A stretch of DNA of 64,000 bases from an uncultured Flavobacteriaceae bacterium (GTDB lineage: Bacteria > Bacteroidota > Bacteroidia > Flavobacteriales > Flavobacteriaceae). Below are positions 1-8,756 of this stretch, piece after piece (position 1 is the stretch's first letter; each line of letters starts with the position of its first letter). Below the pieces are notes generated by a model. The model was given only the letters and a program-made list of their open reading frames with translations, was not told the DNA's origin and ran no database searches. Position numbers and translations under genes: made by a program. The stretch lies in NCBI GenBank assembly GCA_947497245.1, contig CANMFO010000004.1, forward strand, positions 363,875 to 427,874, read 5' to 3'.

Positions 1-25
1 TTTTTAAAACAAATCAACATTTAGT

Positions 26-1132
26 ATGGGTACAAGAAGAAATTTTTTGGAAAAACTGACGGTATCGGCCATCGGCCTGCCTATCTTAGGAAGTCCGGCC
101 AACCTATTTGCCGCCTCGGGCGAACCCTATCAAGGCCCTGTCCTTAGAGTGGCCATTATGGGCCTTGGCAGCTACGGCAATCGAGTGGCCCGGGCGATGG
201 TATCGTGTAAGCGCTCCAAATTGGTAGGGGTCATCAGCGGTACGCCCTCCAAGGTGGCGGATTGGCGCGTGAAGTACGACATCCCCGAGAAAAATTGCTA
301 TAACTACGATAATTTTGACCAGATCAAGGACAATCCGGACATCGACGCGGTATACGTCATTACGCCCAACGGGCTCCATAAGGACCATGCCATCCGGGCG
401 GCAAGGGCCGGAAAGCACGTCATCTGCGAAAAACCCATGGGCATCAATGCACGGGAGGGCCAGGAAATGGTCGATGCCTGCAAGGCGGCCAACGTACGAT
501 TATTGATCGGTTACCGCATGCACTTTGAACCTAAAACGGTGGAGGTGATCCGAATGCGGATGGCAGGGGAATTTGGAAAACCCAAGTTTTTCCAAGGGCA
601 ATCGGGCTTTGTAATCGGCGATCCCACCCAATGGCGGTTGAACAAAAAACTGGCAGGCGGTGGCGCCATGATGGACATTGGCATCTATTCCATCAATGGC
701 GCACGGTACATGCTCGGCGAGGAACCCGTTTGGGTCACCGCCCAAGAGACCAAGACCGATCCCGTAAAGTTCAAGGAGGGGGTGGACGAGACCATACAGT
801 TCCAGATGGGCTTTCCCAGTGGTGCGGTGGCAAACTGTCTATCGACCTACGCCATGAACCATCTGGACCGTTTTTTCCTGAACGGGGAGGACGGATTTGC
901 CGAAATGCAGCCCTCCTCGGGCTACGGCCCGATCGAGGGGCGGACACATAAGGGCGAGCTCACACAGCCCCATATCACACATCAGACCCTGCAAATGGAC
1001 GGGATGGCACAGCTTATTTTTGATGGCGTGGAACCTATAGTGCCCGTTGACGGGGAAGAGGGCGTAAAGGATATGAAGATCATCGATGCCATATTCCAAG
1101 CGGTGAAGACCGGGAAAAGGGTGGACCTGTAG
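26..1132 (+). CDS. Gfo/Idh/MocA family oxidoreductase, exported
   Basis: NAD(P)-dependent sugar oxidoreductase of the glucose-fructose oxidoreductase type, 368 aa. The N-terminus has a twin-arginine pair (R4-R5) followed by a hydrophobic stretch and an Ala-rich cleavage region near residue 30, so a Tat-exported protein is likely. The Rossmann motif GLGSYG is at residues 46-51 and the diagnostic EKP motif (catalytic Lys) at 135-137. The C-terminal half is the usual GFO/IDH beta-sheet domain. The gene faces a minus-strand operon of sugar-acid enzymes, so a role in periplasmic sugar oxidation or isomerisation is inferred. The exact substrate cannot be read from sequence. Confidence 0.93.
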   Translation: MGTRRNFLEKLTVSAIGLPILGSPANLFAASGEPYQGPVLRVAIMGLGSYGNRVARAMVSCKRSKLVGVISGTPSKVADWRVKYDIPEKNCYNYDNFDQIKDNPDIDAVYVITPNGLHKDHAIRAARAGKHVICEKPMGINAREGQEMVDACKAANVRLLIGYRMHFEPKTVEVIRMRMAGEFGKPKFFQGQSGFVIGDPTQWRLNKKLAGGGAMMDIGIYSINGARYMLGEEPVWVTAQETKTDPVKFKEGVDETIQFQMGFPSGAVANCLSTYAMNHLDRFFLNGEDGFAEMQPSSGYGPIEGRTHKGELTQPHITHQTLQMDGMAQLIFDGVEPIVPVDGEEGVKDMKIIDAIFQAVKTGKRVDL

Positions 1133-1142
1133 CCCGAACCGT

Positions 1143-1895
1143 TCAGCCCCTGCCCATATAGGGCATTCGATTGGCCATGAGGGTCAGAAACGGAACATTG
1201 GTATCCAGCGGCAATCCCGCCATGTACACTATGGCGCGCCCAACATCCTCCGGCTTCATGGTGGGCTCTATTTTACGGGAACCATCTGCCTGGACTATTC
1301 CCTGCTCTATTTTCCCGGTCATGGCACTGGCCGCATTTCCAATATCGATCTGTCCGCAGGCAATATTGAATTCCCGACCGTCCAGGGAGATTGATCGGGT
1401 AAGTCCCGTGACGGCATGTTTGCTCGCCGTATAGGGAGCGGAACCGGGGCGGGGCACATGGGCCGAAATGGAACCGTTGTTGATGATCCGCCCGCCTTGG
1501 GGACCTTGCCGTTTCATGAGCTTGAACGCCTCCCGGGAACACAAAAAGGCCCCGGTCAGATTGGTGCCGATCACATTCTGCCATTCCCCCAGGCTAAGGG
1601 CCTCAAAGGGTTTTGCCGGGCCGCTGATGCCCGCGTTGTTGAAGAGCAGGTCCAAACGGCCAAAGGTTTTTTCGATCTGGGCAAACAGCTGTTGTACACT
1701 TTTGGGGTCGGTAATATCCGTCGGCACGGTGCATACCCGCTTGCTGTCCCATCCCGTTGCGGTCTCCAAGAGCTTTTTTTCCCTTCTCCCGGCCAATACG
1801 GTGGTCCATCCATCCTGGTACAATGCCGCTGCCACGGCCCTTCCGATTCCCGATCCCGCTCCGGTGACCAGGGCGATCTTGTTGTTTTTTTCCAT
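1143..1895 (-). CDS. SDR family oxidoreductase
   Basis: Classical short-chain dehydrogenase/reductase, 250 aa, the usual family length. It shows the cofactor motif TGAGSGIG at residues 11-18, NNAG near residue 90, a catalytic Ser in the GSIS segment and the YTASK (YxxxK) catalytic pair near residue 157. It is the last gene of a minus-strand operon with the DenD-like gene (13-bp gap), a 2-hydroxyacid dehydrogenase and a DUF1080 lipoprotein. The context suggests oxidation or reduction of a hydroxyl in sugar-acid catabolism; the substrate is unknown. Confidence 0.92.
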   Translation of the reverse strand: MEKNNKIALVTGAGSGIGRAVAAALYQDGWTTVLAGRREKKLLETATGWDSKRVCTVPTDITDPKSVQQLFAQIEKTFGRLDLLFNNAGISGPAKPFEALSLGEWQNVIGTNLTGAFLCSREAFKLMKRQGPQGGRIINNGSISAHVPRPGSAPYTASKHAVTGLTRSISLDGREFNIACGQIDIGNAASAMTGKIEQGIVQADGSRKIEPTMKPEDVGRAIVYMAGLPLDTNVPFLTLMANRMPYMGRG

Positions 1896-1908
1896 GTCCC
1901 GTTCGAAT

Positions 1909-2874
1909 TTATAACATTATGTTTTCCTCCTCTATGTACAATCGGATGATCTCCTCTGACGAGGCATCGGCAACAAACCCCAGTCGGGTGGCCCTTTGGG
2001 GATCAAAATTTGGCGGCCAAGTGAGCACAATGCCCTCCAGAAAGGCATCGGGCTGCCGAGATACCAGTTTGATCAGCCCAGGGTCGGTCAGCCGCTCCAG
2101 GCTGTGCAACATTTCCCGGACCGTGGTCGTTAATCCGGGAAGATTGATGATCCGGTCGTCCCCGAGCTTTTTTTCCGCAATATTGGCGGCATGGAGGAAG
2201 TTCCGTACCACGCGTTTGGGCGATTGGATCCAAATTTCGGTGTCCAAGGCTACCGGGTAGGTCGCTTTTTTTCCGTGCAACGGTTCGCGGATCATGGAGC
2301 TTACAAAGGATGAGGTGGCCGCATTTGGCCGGCCCGGCCGGATGGCGATGGTCGGTAACCGTATACTTCGCGCATCGACAAACCCCCTTCGGGAATAATC
2401 GTTCATAAGAAGTTCCACCATGGCTTTCTGGGTGCCATAGGAACTACGTGGCCTCGCCGCCGTTTCATCCAAGATGGTCCTGGATACATCTCCCCCGAAC
2501 ACCGCGACCGAACTCGCAAATACGATCTTGGGACGAAGTGCGAGCGACCGGCACAGTTCCAAAAGTTGTAGGGAGGCCTGAAAATTTACCGCCATCCCCA
2601 GATCCAGATTTTTTTCCGCTTCCCCACTTACAATGGCCGCAAGATGGAATATCACATCGGGCCGCTGGCCGAGCAGTTTTCCGAGGAGCTCCCCATCACT
2701 GAAATCCGCTTCAACCCGCTCCAGTCTGGGATCTTTGGGCAGTTCCTCCGGAAAGGCCCTGTCCAAAAGCGTCAACCTAGTGATGCCGCCCTGGACAAGC
2801 CCCCCTTTTTCGATCAGTTCCCTGGCCAGCCTTCGGCCCAAAAAGCCGCCTCCGCCAATGATAAGTACGTGCAT
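1909..2874 (-). CDS. denD: NAD-dependent epimerase/dehydratase family protein, D-erythronate dehydrogenase-like
   Basis: Extended SDR, 321 aa. The Rossmann motif GGGGFLG is at residues 7-13, and YGTQK (YxxxK) is at 146-150 with SS upstream near 121-122. Overall length and the '[10 protein letters not shown]' segment fit the D-erythronate dehydrogenase (DenD) group, which oxidises the C2 hydroxyl of erythronate in four-carbon acid-sugar degradation. The neighbours, a 2-hydroxyacid dehydrogenase upstream and an SDR downstream, fit such a pathway, but no acid-sugar kinase or aldolase is seen in the window. The family call is solid; the DenD assignment is by recognition only. Confidence 0.8.
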   Translation of the reverse strand: MHVLIIGGGGFLGRRLARELIEKGGLVQGGITRLTLLDRAFPEELPKDPRLERVEADFSDGELLGKLLGQRPDVIFHLAAIVSGEAEKNLDLGMAVNFQASLQLLELCRSLALRPKIVFASSVAVFGGDVSRTILDETAARPRSSYGTQKAMVELLMNDYSRRGFVDARSIRLPTIAIRPGRPNAATSSFVSSMIREPLHGKKATYPVALDTEIWIQSPKRVVRNFLHAANIAEKKLGDDRIINLPGLTTTVREMLHSLERLTDPGLIKLVSRQPDAFLEGIVLTWPPNFDPQRATRLGFVADASSEEIIRLYIEEENIML

Positions 2875-2929
2875 TTTATTTCATTATTTGATCGTTGGCC
2901 CCACAAAACAGTATAAAGGGCATTGTGTC

Positions 2930-3889
2930 CTATTGTACCAAGTTGTCCAAGGGCCCCCCTTTTGAGAACTGGATGATGTTCAACGCGGCGAGCCGCGACA
3001 TCTCGTTCCGCGCTTCCACGGTCGCCGATCCGATATGGGGCACTACGGCAACGTTCTCCATTTGCAATAGCGGGTTGTCGTACAACATGGGCTCCGGGTG
3101 GGTGACGTCCAGTCCGGCGCCCCAGATACGTTTGTCGCGCAGGGCCTCGATAAGGTCGTTCTCATTGTGGATGCCCCCCCGGGCGGTGTTTATGAAAATG
3201 GAGGAGGGCTTCATTTTGTCGAAGGCCCCTTTGTCGAACTTTCCCTGGGTTTCCTTTGTGAGCGCACAATGTACGGAGATGATGTCGCTCCGTTCCAGCA
3301 GTTCCCCAAAGGAAACATATTCCGCACCAATATCGTTTTCGGCCTCCGTGTTCCGGCTACGGTTGTGGTACAGCACCTTCATGCCGTAGGCCCCGGCGCA
3401 GCGATGGGCAAACGCGGCCCCGATACGGCCCATGCCCAGGATGCCCACTGTCTTTCCCCTTAGTTCGATGCCCAAATGGGCCTGGGGACGAAAATGGCCC
3501 CATTCATCCTTGATGATCATTTTGTGCATATGGAACATCTTCCGCGACACGGCCAGCAACAGGCCAAAGGCAATGTCGGCGGTGGCATCGGTCATGGCAT
3601 TGGGGGTATTGGCAACAGTGATGCCCAGGGCCGCGGCCCTTCCCAGATCGATGTTGTTGTAGCCCACGGCGAACTGAGAAATCAGTTTAAGGTGCTTGTT
3701 CCGGGCCAGAAAATCCGCATCGAGATCATAGATGCTCGAAGAGAGCAGGATATCATGCTGCCGTGTGGCCGCGATGAGCTGTTCCCTGTCCATGGGCAGG
3801 TCGTTGGTCCAGGTGGTGACCTCGAGGCCCGCTTCTCGGAGCATTTCGATACCTATTTCAGGGATGTTCAGGGAAACCAGTACTTTCAT
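2930..3889 (-). CDS. 2-hydroxyacid dehydrogenase (glyoxylate/hydroxypyruvate reductase type)
   Basis: D-isomer-specific 2-hydroxyacid dehydrogenase of about 319 aa. The NAD motif GILGMGRIG lies in the central Rossmann domain. The catalytic Arg is in NTARGG, the Glu in the HPEPM segment, and the His in PHIGSAT near the C-terminus. The frame extends upstream to 3928, but the Met at 3889 (MKVLVS) matches the usual family N-terminus and is preferred. It sits between the DUF1080 gene and the DenD-like gene in one minus-strand operon, which suggests interconversion of a 2-keto and a 2-hydroxy acid in carbohydrate-acid catabolism. Confidence 0.92.
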   Translation of the reverse strand: MKVLVSLNIPEIGIEMLREAGLEVTTWTNDLPMDREQLIAATRQHDILLSSSIYDLDADFLARNKHLKLISQFAVGYNNIDLGRAAALGITVANTPNAMTDATADIAFGLLLAVSRKMFHMHKMIIKDEWGHFRPQAHLGIELRGKTVGILGMGRIGAAFAHRCAGAYGMKVLYHNRSRNTEAENDIGAEYVSFGELLERSDIISVHCALTKETQGKFDKGAFDKMKPSSIFINTARGGIHNENDLIEALRDKRIWGAGLDVTHPEPMLYDNPLLQMENVAVVPHIGSATVEARNEMSRLAALNIIQFSKGGPLDNLVQ

Positions 3890-3947
3890 GTGCGGAATTT
3901 TGCTTGTATAAGGTTTAAGGTCGGGCATCAGGGAACGCCCAACGGGT

Positions 3948-4772
3948 TCAATATGCCATAAGTTCTATTTTTCGAAAATCAATGGGATGGCTGTTCGACT
4001 GGAGGGAAATGTAACCCTCCCGCACCGCAGTGTCCCCCTTGTTCTCCAGAAGTGTTTTGGCGATATCGTGCTCCGGGTCGTATGCGGGTTCGGCATACCG
4101 CAGGATTTCCTCCCCGTTCACAAAATGGACTATTCGGCCCTTGTTGACATCGATCTCCAGGGTAACCCATTGATCCCCGTGAAAGGTCCGGGCCACGGCC
4201 GCGGGTGTGCAATAGGATGTGTTCCTTTCCCCGTTCACTTCCACGAACATACCGTTGGCACAGATGGCGCCCACGGGCCGGTCATCGGTCCCGTTGCCGC
4301 CGTGCAGGTTGTACTCCAGGCAAACGGGAAAGGGCTGATCGGGCCCCAAGGTCGATGGGGACTGGCCGTGGAACTGCACCCCACTGTCGCGATAGCCCCA
4401 TTCCGGGGCCCCGGGGGCGGTGTCGCCCACAAAACGGTATTCCACCTTCAGGTGGTAATTGGCCAGTTTCCTGTCAAAGTAAAGCGCCCCGAAGCGGTCG
4501 TTGAAATCATCGCCATACGCATCGTAACGGACACTCAGGATGCCGTCCTCGACCCTAAAGGTATTCCCGAAGTTCTCGCCCAGGGGATGTCCCTTTATCT
4601 TCATCGTCCATCCTTCCAGGTCTTTCCCGTTGAAAAGGGGCACCCATGCATCTTTGGGTGTTTCGACAGATAGGGCCGTGCCCGCCTCCTTTTGGACATG
4701 GGCCTTCCTTTCCCCACAGGAAAGTAGCAGCAGCGCGAAAAGGAACAAAGGATATTTTGTGGTTCCCAACAT
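3948..4772 (-). CDS. DUF1080 (3-keto-disaccharide hydrolase family) lipoprotein
   Basis: 274-aa exported lipoprotein: a hydrophobic N-terminus ends in the lipobox LLSC with Cys19. The mature part is a concanavalin-like beta-jellyroll of the DUF1080 family, recognisable from FNGKDLEGWT near residue 48 and the long run of alternating aromatic and charged strands. Members hydrolyse 3-keto-glycosides or bind glycans at the cell surface. It is the first gene of the minus-strand sugar-acid operon and may supply that operon's substrate. Divergent from the ADP-ribosylglycohydrolase gene. Confidence 0.9.
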   Translation of the reverse strand: MLGTTKYPLFLFALLLLSCGERKAHVQKEAGTALSVETPKDAWVPLFNGKDLEGWTMKIKGHPLGENFGNTFRVEDGILSVRYDAYGDDFNDRFGALYFDRKLANYHLKVEYRFVGDTAPGAPEWGYRDSGVQFHGQSPSTLGPDQPFPVCLEYNLHGGNGTDDRPVGAICANGMFVEVNGERNTSYCTPAAVARTFHGDQWVTLEIDVNKGRIVHFVNGEEILRYAEPAYDPEHDIAKTLLENKGDTAVREGYISLQSNSHPIDFRKIELMAY

Positions 4773-4886
4773 AAAGGGGCCTTGGTTTTTTTCTTAAAAA
4801 TAGCAATATAATCGGAATGGCGTTGGCACGGCCCTATGAAAATAGGGCTAGAGGGTCGGGGATGCCCGCTTTTGGCCATGTTTTCC

Positions 4887-4894
4887 TAAATTTG
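4887..4894 (+). promoter_or_regulatory. Bacteroidota -7 element
   Basis: TAAATTTG matches the Bacteroidota -7 consensus TAnnTTTG exactly. No well-spaced -33 TTTG is seen. Transcription starting about 7 nt downstream would leave almost no leader before the ATG at 4903 but a normal leader before the ATG at 4933. Confidence 0.45.
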
Positions 4895-4932
4895 GGCACC
4901 ATTTGATGTCAAAGACCAAAAACAAGCCCAAG

Positions 4933-6339
4933 ATGAACCGTATCCGAAAACACATCGCCCTTTTCCGTCCATTCCTTTTCAGCTGTCTTTTTGTGGTGTC
5001 CTGCAAGGACGCGCCCACCGAAGAAAAAGGACCGGCCGACAATGCCTTGCGGGACTCCCTCCTCGTGTACCGTTCCTACACGCCCGGCGCGGACGACCTG
5101 AAGGTGCCCAGGGCGGAGTACAGGGACAGGCTCTACGGGTTTTGGCTGGCGCAGTGCATTGCCAACTGGACCGGGCTGGTCACCGAAATGGACAAGATCG
5201 GGATCCCCACAAAGGAGGGCAAGGGCGCCGGGTTCTATACCCGTGAGCATTGGGGGACACCCGACCAGCCCAACCTCTGGGGGTCGAACAACTACTCGGA
5301 GACCATCGATTTCCTGTTCGCCGACCAGGACAGTATCTGGGGCGCGGACGATGATACCGATATCGAATACATCTACCAGCATCTTTTGTACAAGAACAAG
5401 ACCAGCGTACTGAGCGGGGAGCAGATCCGGGAAGGGTGGTTGGAGCACATTCGATCGGAAGAGGAGAATTTTTTATGGGTCTCCAACCAGACGGCCCTGG
5501 ACCTGATGGCGGAAGGCGTGGTGCCGCCCCATACTAGCGACCCGGAGGTGAATCCGGACTATGAGATGATCGATGCCCAACTGACCACGGAGATCTTTGG
5601 TTTTTTTGCCCCTACGCGACCCGATATCGCCCTGGAAATGGCCCATTTGCCCATTCGTACCTCGGCCCGGAAAAATGCGGAATGGATCGCGGAGTTCAAC
5701 GTGATCATGTATTCCCTGGCGCCCATGGCCGATGCGGACAAAACCATAAGGGACAATATCCTATGGATGGCCTCCGAAGCCAGGAAGCGCCTGCCCAATG
5801 CTTCCTATTCCGCCAAGATGTACGATTTTGTAAAGGCACAGTACGATTCCGGCGCCAAGTGGGAAGCGGCCCGTGACGCCCTGCACGAAAAATACCAGCT
5901 ACGGCAGGAGGACGGCTACCTATGGGCGACCAAGGACACGGTCTGCAACGGCTGCTTTGCGGCCGGTATCAATTTTGGGGCCAGTATCGTGAGCCTGCTC
6001 TACGGGGAAGGCGATATCAAGGAGACCATTAAGATCGGGACCTTGTGCGGATGGGATTCCGATAACCCCACGGCCACCTGGGGCGGACTTTTGGGCTTTA
6101 TGCTGGGCAAGGAGGGGGTGGAAAGGGCCTTCGACAGAAAATTCGCCGAAAAGTTCAATATCCACAGGACCCGTGTCGGTTTTCCGAACAATGGCCTGGA
6201 TACTTTTGGCGACATGGCCGAAAAGGGCGTTTACGTCATCGATAGGGCGGTGCAGGAGCAAATGGGCGGGGGAGTGGACCTATCGGCCGATGTATGGTAC
6301 ATCCCAAAAGTGGAACTCCATATCGGGGCGGGCAGCTAA
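4933..6339 (+). CDS. ADP-ribosylglycohydrolase family lipoprotein
   Basis: About 468 aa. A basic N-terminus (MNRIRKH) and hydrophobic segment end in VVSC, a lipobox, so a lipoprotein is likely. The frame also opens at 4903, but the -7 element at 4887-4894 and the signal sequence favour 4933. ADP-ribosylglycohydrolase metal-binding features are visible: an acidic GADDDTDIEY segment in the first third and GWDSDNPTATWGG near the C-terminus, the counterpart of the GGDTDT motif. Family members cleave ADP-ribosyl or related N-/O-glycosidic bonds. In Bacteroidota polysaccharide regions, secreted members are more likely to act on nucleosides or glycans, which is inference. Confidence 0.85.
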   Translation: MNRIRKHIALFRPFLFSCLFVVSCKDAPTEEKGPADNALRDSLLVYRSYTPGADDLKVPRAEYRDRLYGFWLAQCIANWTGLVTEMDKIGIPTKEGKGAGFYTREHWGTPDQPNLWGSNNYSETIDFLFADQDSIWGADDDTDIEYIYQHLLYKNKTSVLSGEQIREGWLEHIRSEEENFLWVSNQTALDLMAEGVVPPHTSDPEVNPDYEMIDAQLTTEIFGFFAPTRPDIALEMAHLPIRTSARKNAEWIAEFNVIMYSLAPMADADKTIRDNILWMASEARKRLPNASYSAKMYDFVKAQYDSGAKWEAARDALHEKYQLRQEDGYLWATKDTVCNGCFAAGINFGASIVSLLYGEGDIKETIKIGTLCGWDSDNPTATWGGLLGFMLGKEGVERAFDRKFAEKFNIHRTRVGFPNNGLDTFGDMAEKGVYVIDRAVQEQMGGGVDLSADVWYIPKVELHIGAGS

Positions 6340-6634
6340 GGGGCTCGGAAGCGACCTCCAGATCCAGGGGCCCATGGCCGTTTTGATCGCGGAATTCCAA
6401 GAACGGGACCCTTGCCCCGTTGGACAAAACGTATTTTTTCCCCGTTGACCCGTATCCCGGGCCCTGGACCAATGGACCTGCCCAAAAATTTCTTCAAAAT
6501 GCGGCTTGTTCGGATATCCGGTCCAAAACGCGCATTTCATCTTCATTTTCCGTTGTTTGAGCCAAAATTCCGACATGATCTTAAACTTAGCATGACCTTT
6601 GTCCTTCTAATAAGAAATTGTAAATGATAGGATT
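6340..6634. other. intergenic region, no gene seen
   Basis: Just under 300 bp. No frame with convincing coding character was found on either strand, and there is no clear terminator hairpin. It precedes the two tiny membrane-protein genes. Confidence 0.5.
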
Positions 6635-6805
6635 ATGAAGACAACATTACTTATTAAGGAAATTTATTTGGAGGGGTTCCGGAACTTGGGACATTACCTC
6701 CTGAAGAACTATCTAAAGGTATTCGCATGGTTCAGCTTTTTGCTGGTGGCCGTAGGGCTATATGCGCTTGTTTTTAGAATGCTCACGGGCTTTGCGTTCG
6801 ATTAG
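6635..6805 (+). CDS. small membrane protein (DUF6747-like)
   Basis: 56-aa protein. A basic, amphipathic N-terminal half (KEIYLEGFRNLGHYLLKNY) is followed by one hydrophobic membrane segment (FSFLLVAVGLYALVF) and a short tail ending in TGFAFD. This N-helix/TM/'TGFAFD' layout matches a small family common in Flavobacteriaceae that I recall as DUF6747, of unknown function. The ATG is preceded by an A/T-rich leader. A 40-aa membrane protein follows after 45 bp, and a strong terminator after that, so the two probably share a transcript. Confidence 0.75.
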   Translation: MKTTLLIKEIYLEGFRNLGHYLLKNYLKVFAWFSFLLVAVGLYALVFRMLTGFAFD

Positions 6806-6850
6806 GAACGCCCCCTTGCCATTATTGTTAACGCACTAAATACTGATATC

Positions 6851-6973
6851 ATGGAAACAATTGCTGAAAACCTGAAAGGGTTCAGGGACTTTATATCCAG
6901 GGAATATGGTAGAATAGTCATGTCGTTGTATATAGTCGCCACCCTTGCATTTTTGTACGTGTCCATGTCGTAG
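6851..6973 (+). CDS. tiny single-pass membrane protein
   Basis: 40-aa frame. A charged N-terminal helix (METIAENLKGFRDFISREYG) is followed by a hydrophobic segment (VMSLYIVATLAFLYVSMS) that runs to the stop. It lies between the 56-aa membrane protein and a perfect rho-independent terminator, which supports it being expressed. No recognised family; function unknown. Confidence 0.55.
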   Translation: METIAENLKGFRDFISREYGRIVMSLYIVATLAFLYVSMS

Positions 6974-6995
6974 ACATGATCGTGATCCCATATAG

Positions 6996-7028
6996 AAGCC
7001 TTCAATGTACGTTGAAGGCTTTTTTTTT
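6996..7028 (+). terminator. rho-independent terminator
   Basis: A perfect 10-bp inverted repeat (AAGCCTTCAA at 6996-7005 and its complement at 7012-7021) with a 6-nt loop is followed by eight or nine T. It ends the unit of the two small membrane-protein genes. Confidence 0.85.
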
Positions 7029-7036
7029 AGGCTTCC

Positions 7037-7255
7037 GGCAAAACCTTCCCAACAATCGGCGAAAATTTTCCCAATAATCGGTGAAATCAATCTTGACAAT
7101 CACTGAAAGTCTTCCCAATAATCGGTGAAAGTATTCTTGATAATCAGTGAAAGTATTCTTGATAATCAGTGGAAGTCTTCTTGATAATCAGTGGAAGTCT
7201 TCTTGACAATCAGTTGAAGTCTTCTTAAAAATCACTGGAAATCTTCTTGGGAACC
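7037..7255. repeat. 22-bp tandem repeat array, about 10 imperfect copies
   Basis: Ten consecutive units in register, nine of exactly 22 bp and a first unit of 21. Each has the form [agt]-GTGGAAGTCTTCTTGATAATC with variation. The invariant 3' part is AATC (ATC/ACC at the edges). The middle copies (7124-7211) are most alike and the outer copies diverge, as in an array growing from its centre. The period is not a multiple of 3 and no frame runs through it, so it is non-coding. It starts 9 bp after a terminator and ends at a gene remnant. Confidence 0.85.
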
Positions 7256-7384
7256 GGCGAATGTTCCCTTAAAGGCCCAAAGGTGCACACGGAGCTACTG
7301 GATTTTTTGTCGGACAACCGGGACGTTTACCATGTGGATTCGTACCTTAACATCATGAAATACGCCAATGTCCTGGGGGACTGA
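7256..7384 (+). pseudogene. C-terminal gene remnant, possibly polysaccharide deacetylase-like
   Basis: An open frame without a start ends in a TGA at 7382-7384. It encodes a protein-like tail with the segments HTELLDFLSDN, DVYHVDSYLN and IMKYANVL. The pattern resembles the C-terminus of secreted polysaccharide deacetylase-like proteins, but this is recollection and weak. Upstream coding sequence is replaced directly by the 22-bp tandem array, so the gene seems to have been truncated there. Confidence 0.35.
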
Positions 7385-7477
7385 TATGGTCCGCTTACCC
7401 ACGGACCGGAGACCATTGCCGCACCCAAAGGGCCTTCTGACTTCAAGGGCTTTACCATTGTTGGAATTGTTTGTACT

Positions 7478-8635
7478 TTGTGGCCCATGGCAGGGCGGTG
7501 GCCCTACCGATCATTAGTTCCTATAGGCGTGGATATTGTATTAGTTCTATCGGTCATCTGTATTACCCTCTTTGGATTGCTGGGCATTTTTTTGGTGCTG
7601 TCCAAAAAAGGGAACCGGCCCGCGAACGGACTTTTGGGCGCCTTCTTCCTGCTTTGGGCACTCGATTTTTTGGATGGCTCGCTTATGTTGAAGGGATTTT
7701 ATCTACAATACCCCGATTGGGCCCTGTGGACGGAACCCTCCATTTTTTTGTACGGCCCCTTGATCTATCTGTACACCCGATATATGGTGGGCGCAAAGCT
7801 CGGGTTCAGCTGGGCGGACCTTTTGCACCTGATCCCTTTTTTTCTGGGGCTCACCGCGATCATTGCGATCTATCAGCTACAGCCGGGGGAAGTTAAGCTC
7901 CAAATCCTAAAATCGGTCCTGGACCTTGAACAGCCCCCGGGCTCCTATTTGGTTTTCGTCCTGCTCTATGCCCATTTCCTGTGCTATATCTATCTGTCCA
8001 AAAGCCAGGTACGGAAGGCGGCGGGGCACCTGGAGCATTTCTATTCCCACGGGACGCTATCCTGGTTGAACAGACTGCTCAACGCATTGATCGTGGTACT
8101 GCTGATCGCCATGGTCAACAGTGCCCTGCAATTGGCGGGTTCCAGGTTCTATTTTGAAATGGGCCTCATCGTGATCCTCCTGGCCACGGGGGTGTTCATC
8201 GGCCGCATTATCCTTAGGGCCCTGGACCGGCCCTCCACATTGGTGCACGGTGATCTGGCCAAAAAATATGCGGGCAGCCTGATGCGGCCCGGGGAATCGG
8301 AGGCGCTTTCCATAAAGATCGCCAAGGTGCTCGCCGAGGACCGCCTTTTTTTGGATCCCGAGCTTACCCTGGAAGATCTTTCCAATGCCATTGGGGCGAG
8401 CAGCAGAAAGGTGTCCCAAACGATCAATGAACGTATGGGCAAGAATTTTTTCGACCTGATCAATATGCACAGGATAGCGGCCGCAAAGAAAATCTTTACC
8501 GACCGCAAAGATCCCAAGCTTACGGTCTTGGAGGTCATGTACGAAGTGGGCTTCAATTCCAAATCTTCCTTTAACACGCAGTTCAAGAAAAGGACCGGGC
8601 TAACCCCCTCCGAATTTCTGAGGCTCCGGTCCTAG
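7478..8635 (+). CDS. AraC family transcriptional regulator with N-terminal membrane domain
   Basis: Up to 385 aa. The first ~250 residues hold about seven hydrophobic segments (for example VLVLSVICITLFGLLGIFL and FLYGPLIYLYTRYM). The C-terminal ~100 residues are an AraC/XylS double helix-turn-helix, seen in LEDLSNAIGASSRKVSQTIN and VMYEVGFNSKSSFNTQFKKR. It probably senses a signal at the inner membrane and binds DNA directly. A near-consensus -7 (TACTTTG, 7474-7480) overlaps the first ATG, so the true start may be the in-frame GTG at 7529. The CPBP protease gene follows on the same strand. Confidence 0.88.
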   Translation: MWPMAGRWPYRSLVPIGVDIVLVLSVICITLFGLLGIFLVLSKKGNRPANGLLGAFFLLWALDFLDGSLMLKGFYLQYPDWALWTEPSIFLYGPLIYLYTRYMVGAKLGFSWADLLHLIPFFLGLTAIIAIYQLQPGEVKLQILKSVLDLEQPPGSYLVFVLLYAHFLCYIYLSKSQVRKAAGHLEHFYSHGTLSWLNRLLNALIVVLLIAMVNSALQLAGSRFYFEMGLIVILLATGVFIGRIILRALDRPSTLVHGDLAKKYAGSLMRPGESEALSIKIAKVLAEDRLFLDPELTLEDLSNAIGASSRKVSQTINERMGKNFFDLINMHRIAAAKKIFTDRKDPKLTVLEVMYEVGFNSKSSFNTQFKKRTGLTPSEFLRLRS

Positions 8636-8654
8636 GGTATTCCTTTCGGCATGT

Positions 8655-8690
8655 GGGAAGTCGAACCCTTTTTAAAGCGTTCGACTTCCC
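8655..8690. terminator. 12-bp perfect hairpin after the AraC gene
   Basis: GGGAAGTCGAAC at 8655-8666 and its exact complement at 8679-8690 are separated by 12 nt. No T-tract follows, so it could be a factor-dependent terminator, an RNA-stability hairpin, or an operator for the CPBP gene that starts 67 bp downstream. Confidence 0.5.
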
Positions 8691-8756
8691 GTAGTCGGTC
8701 GCACGGCTCCCCCTTGTTTTTGAGATTTGTCCCCAGCAAACATAAAAACGACCGTC

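Noticed and set aside
7037..7255. CRISPR array
   Set aside because: Units are contiguous with no unique spacers between them, and no cas genes are seen.
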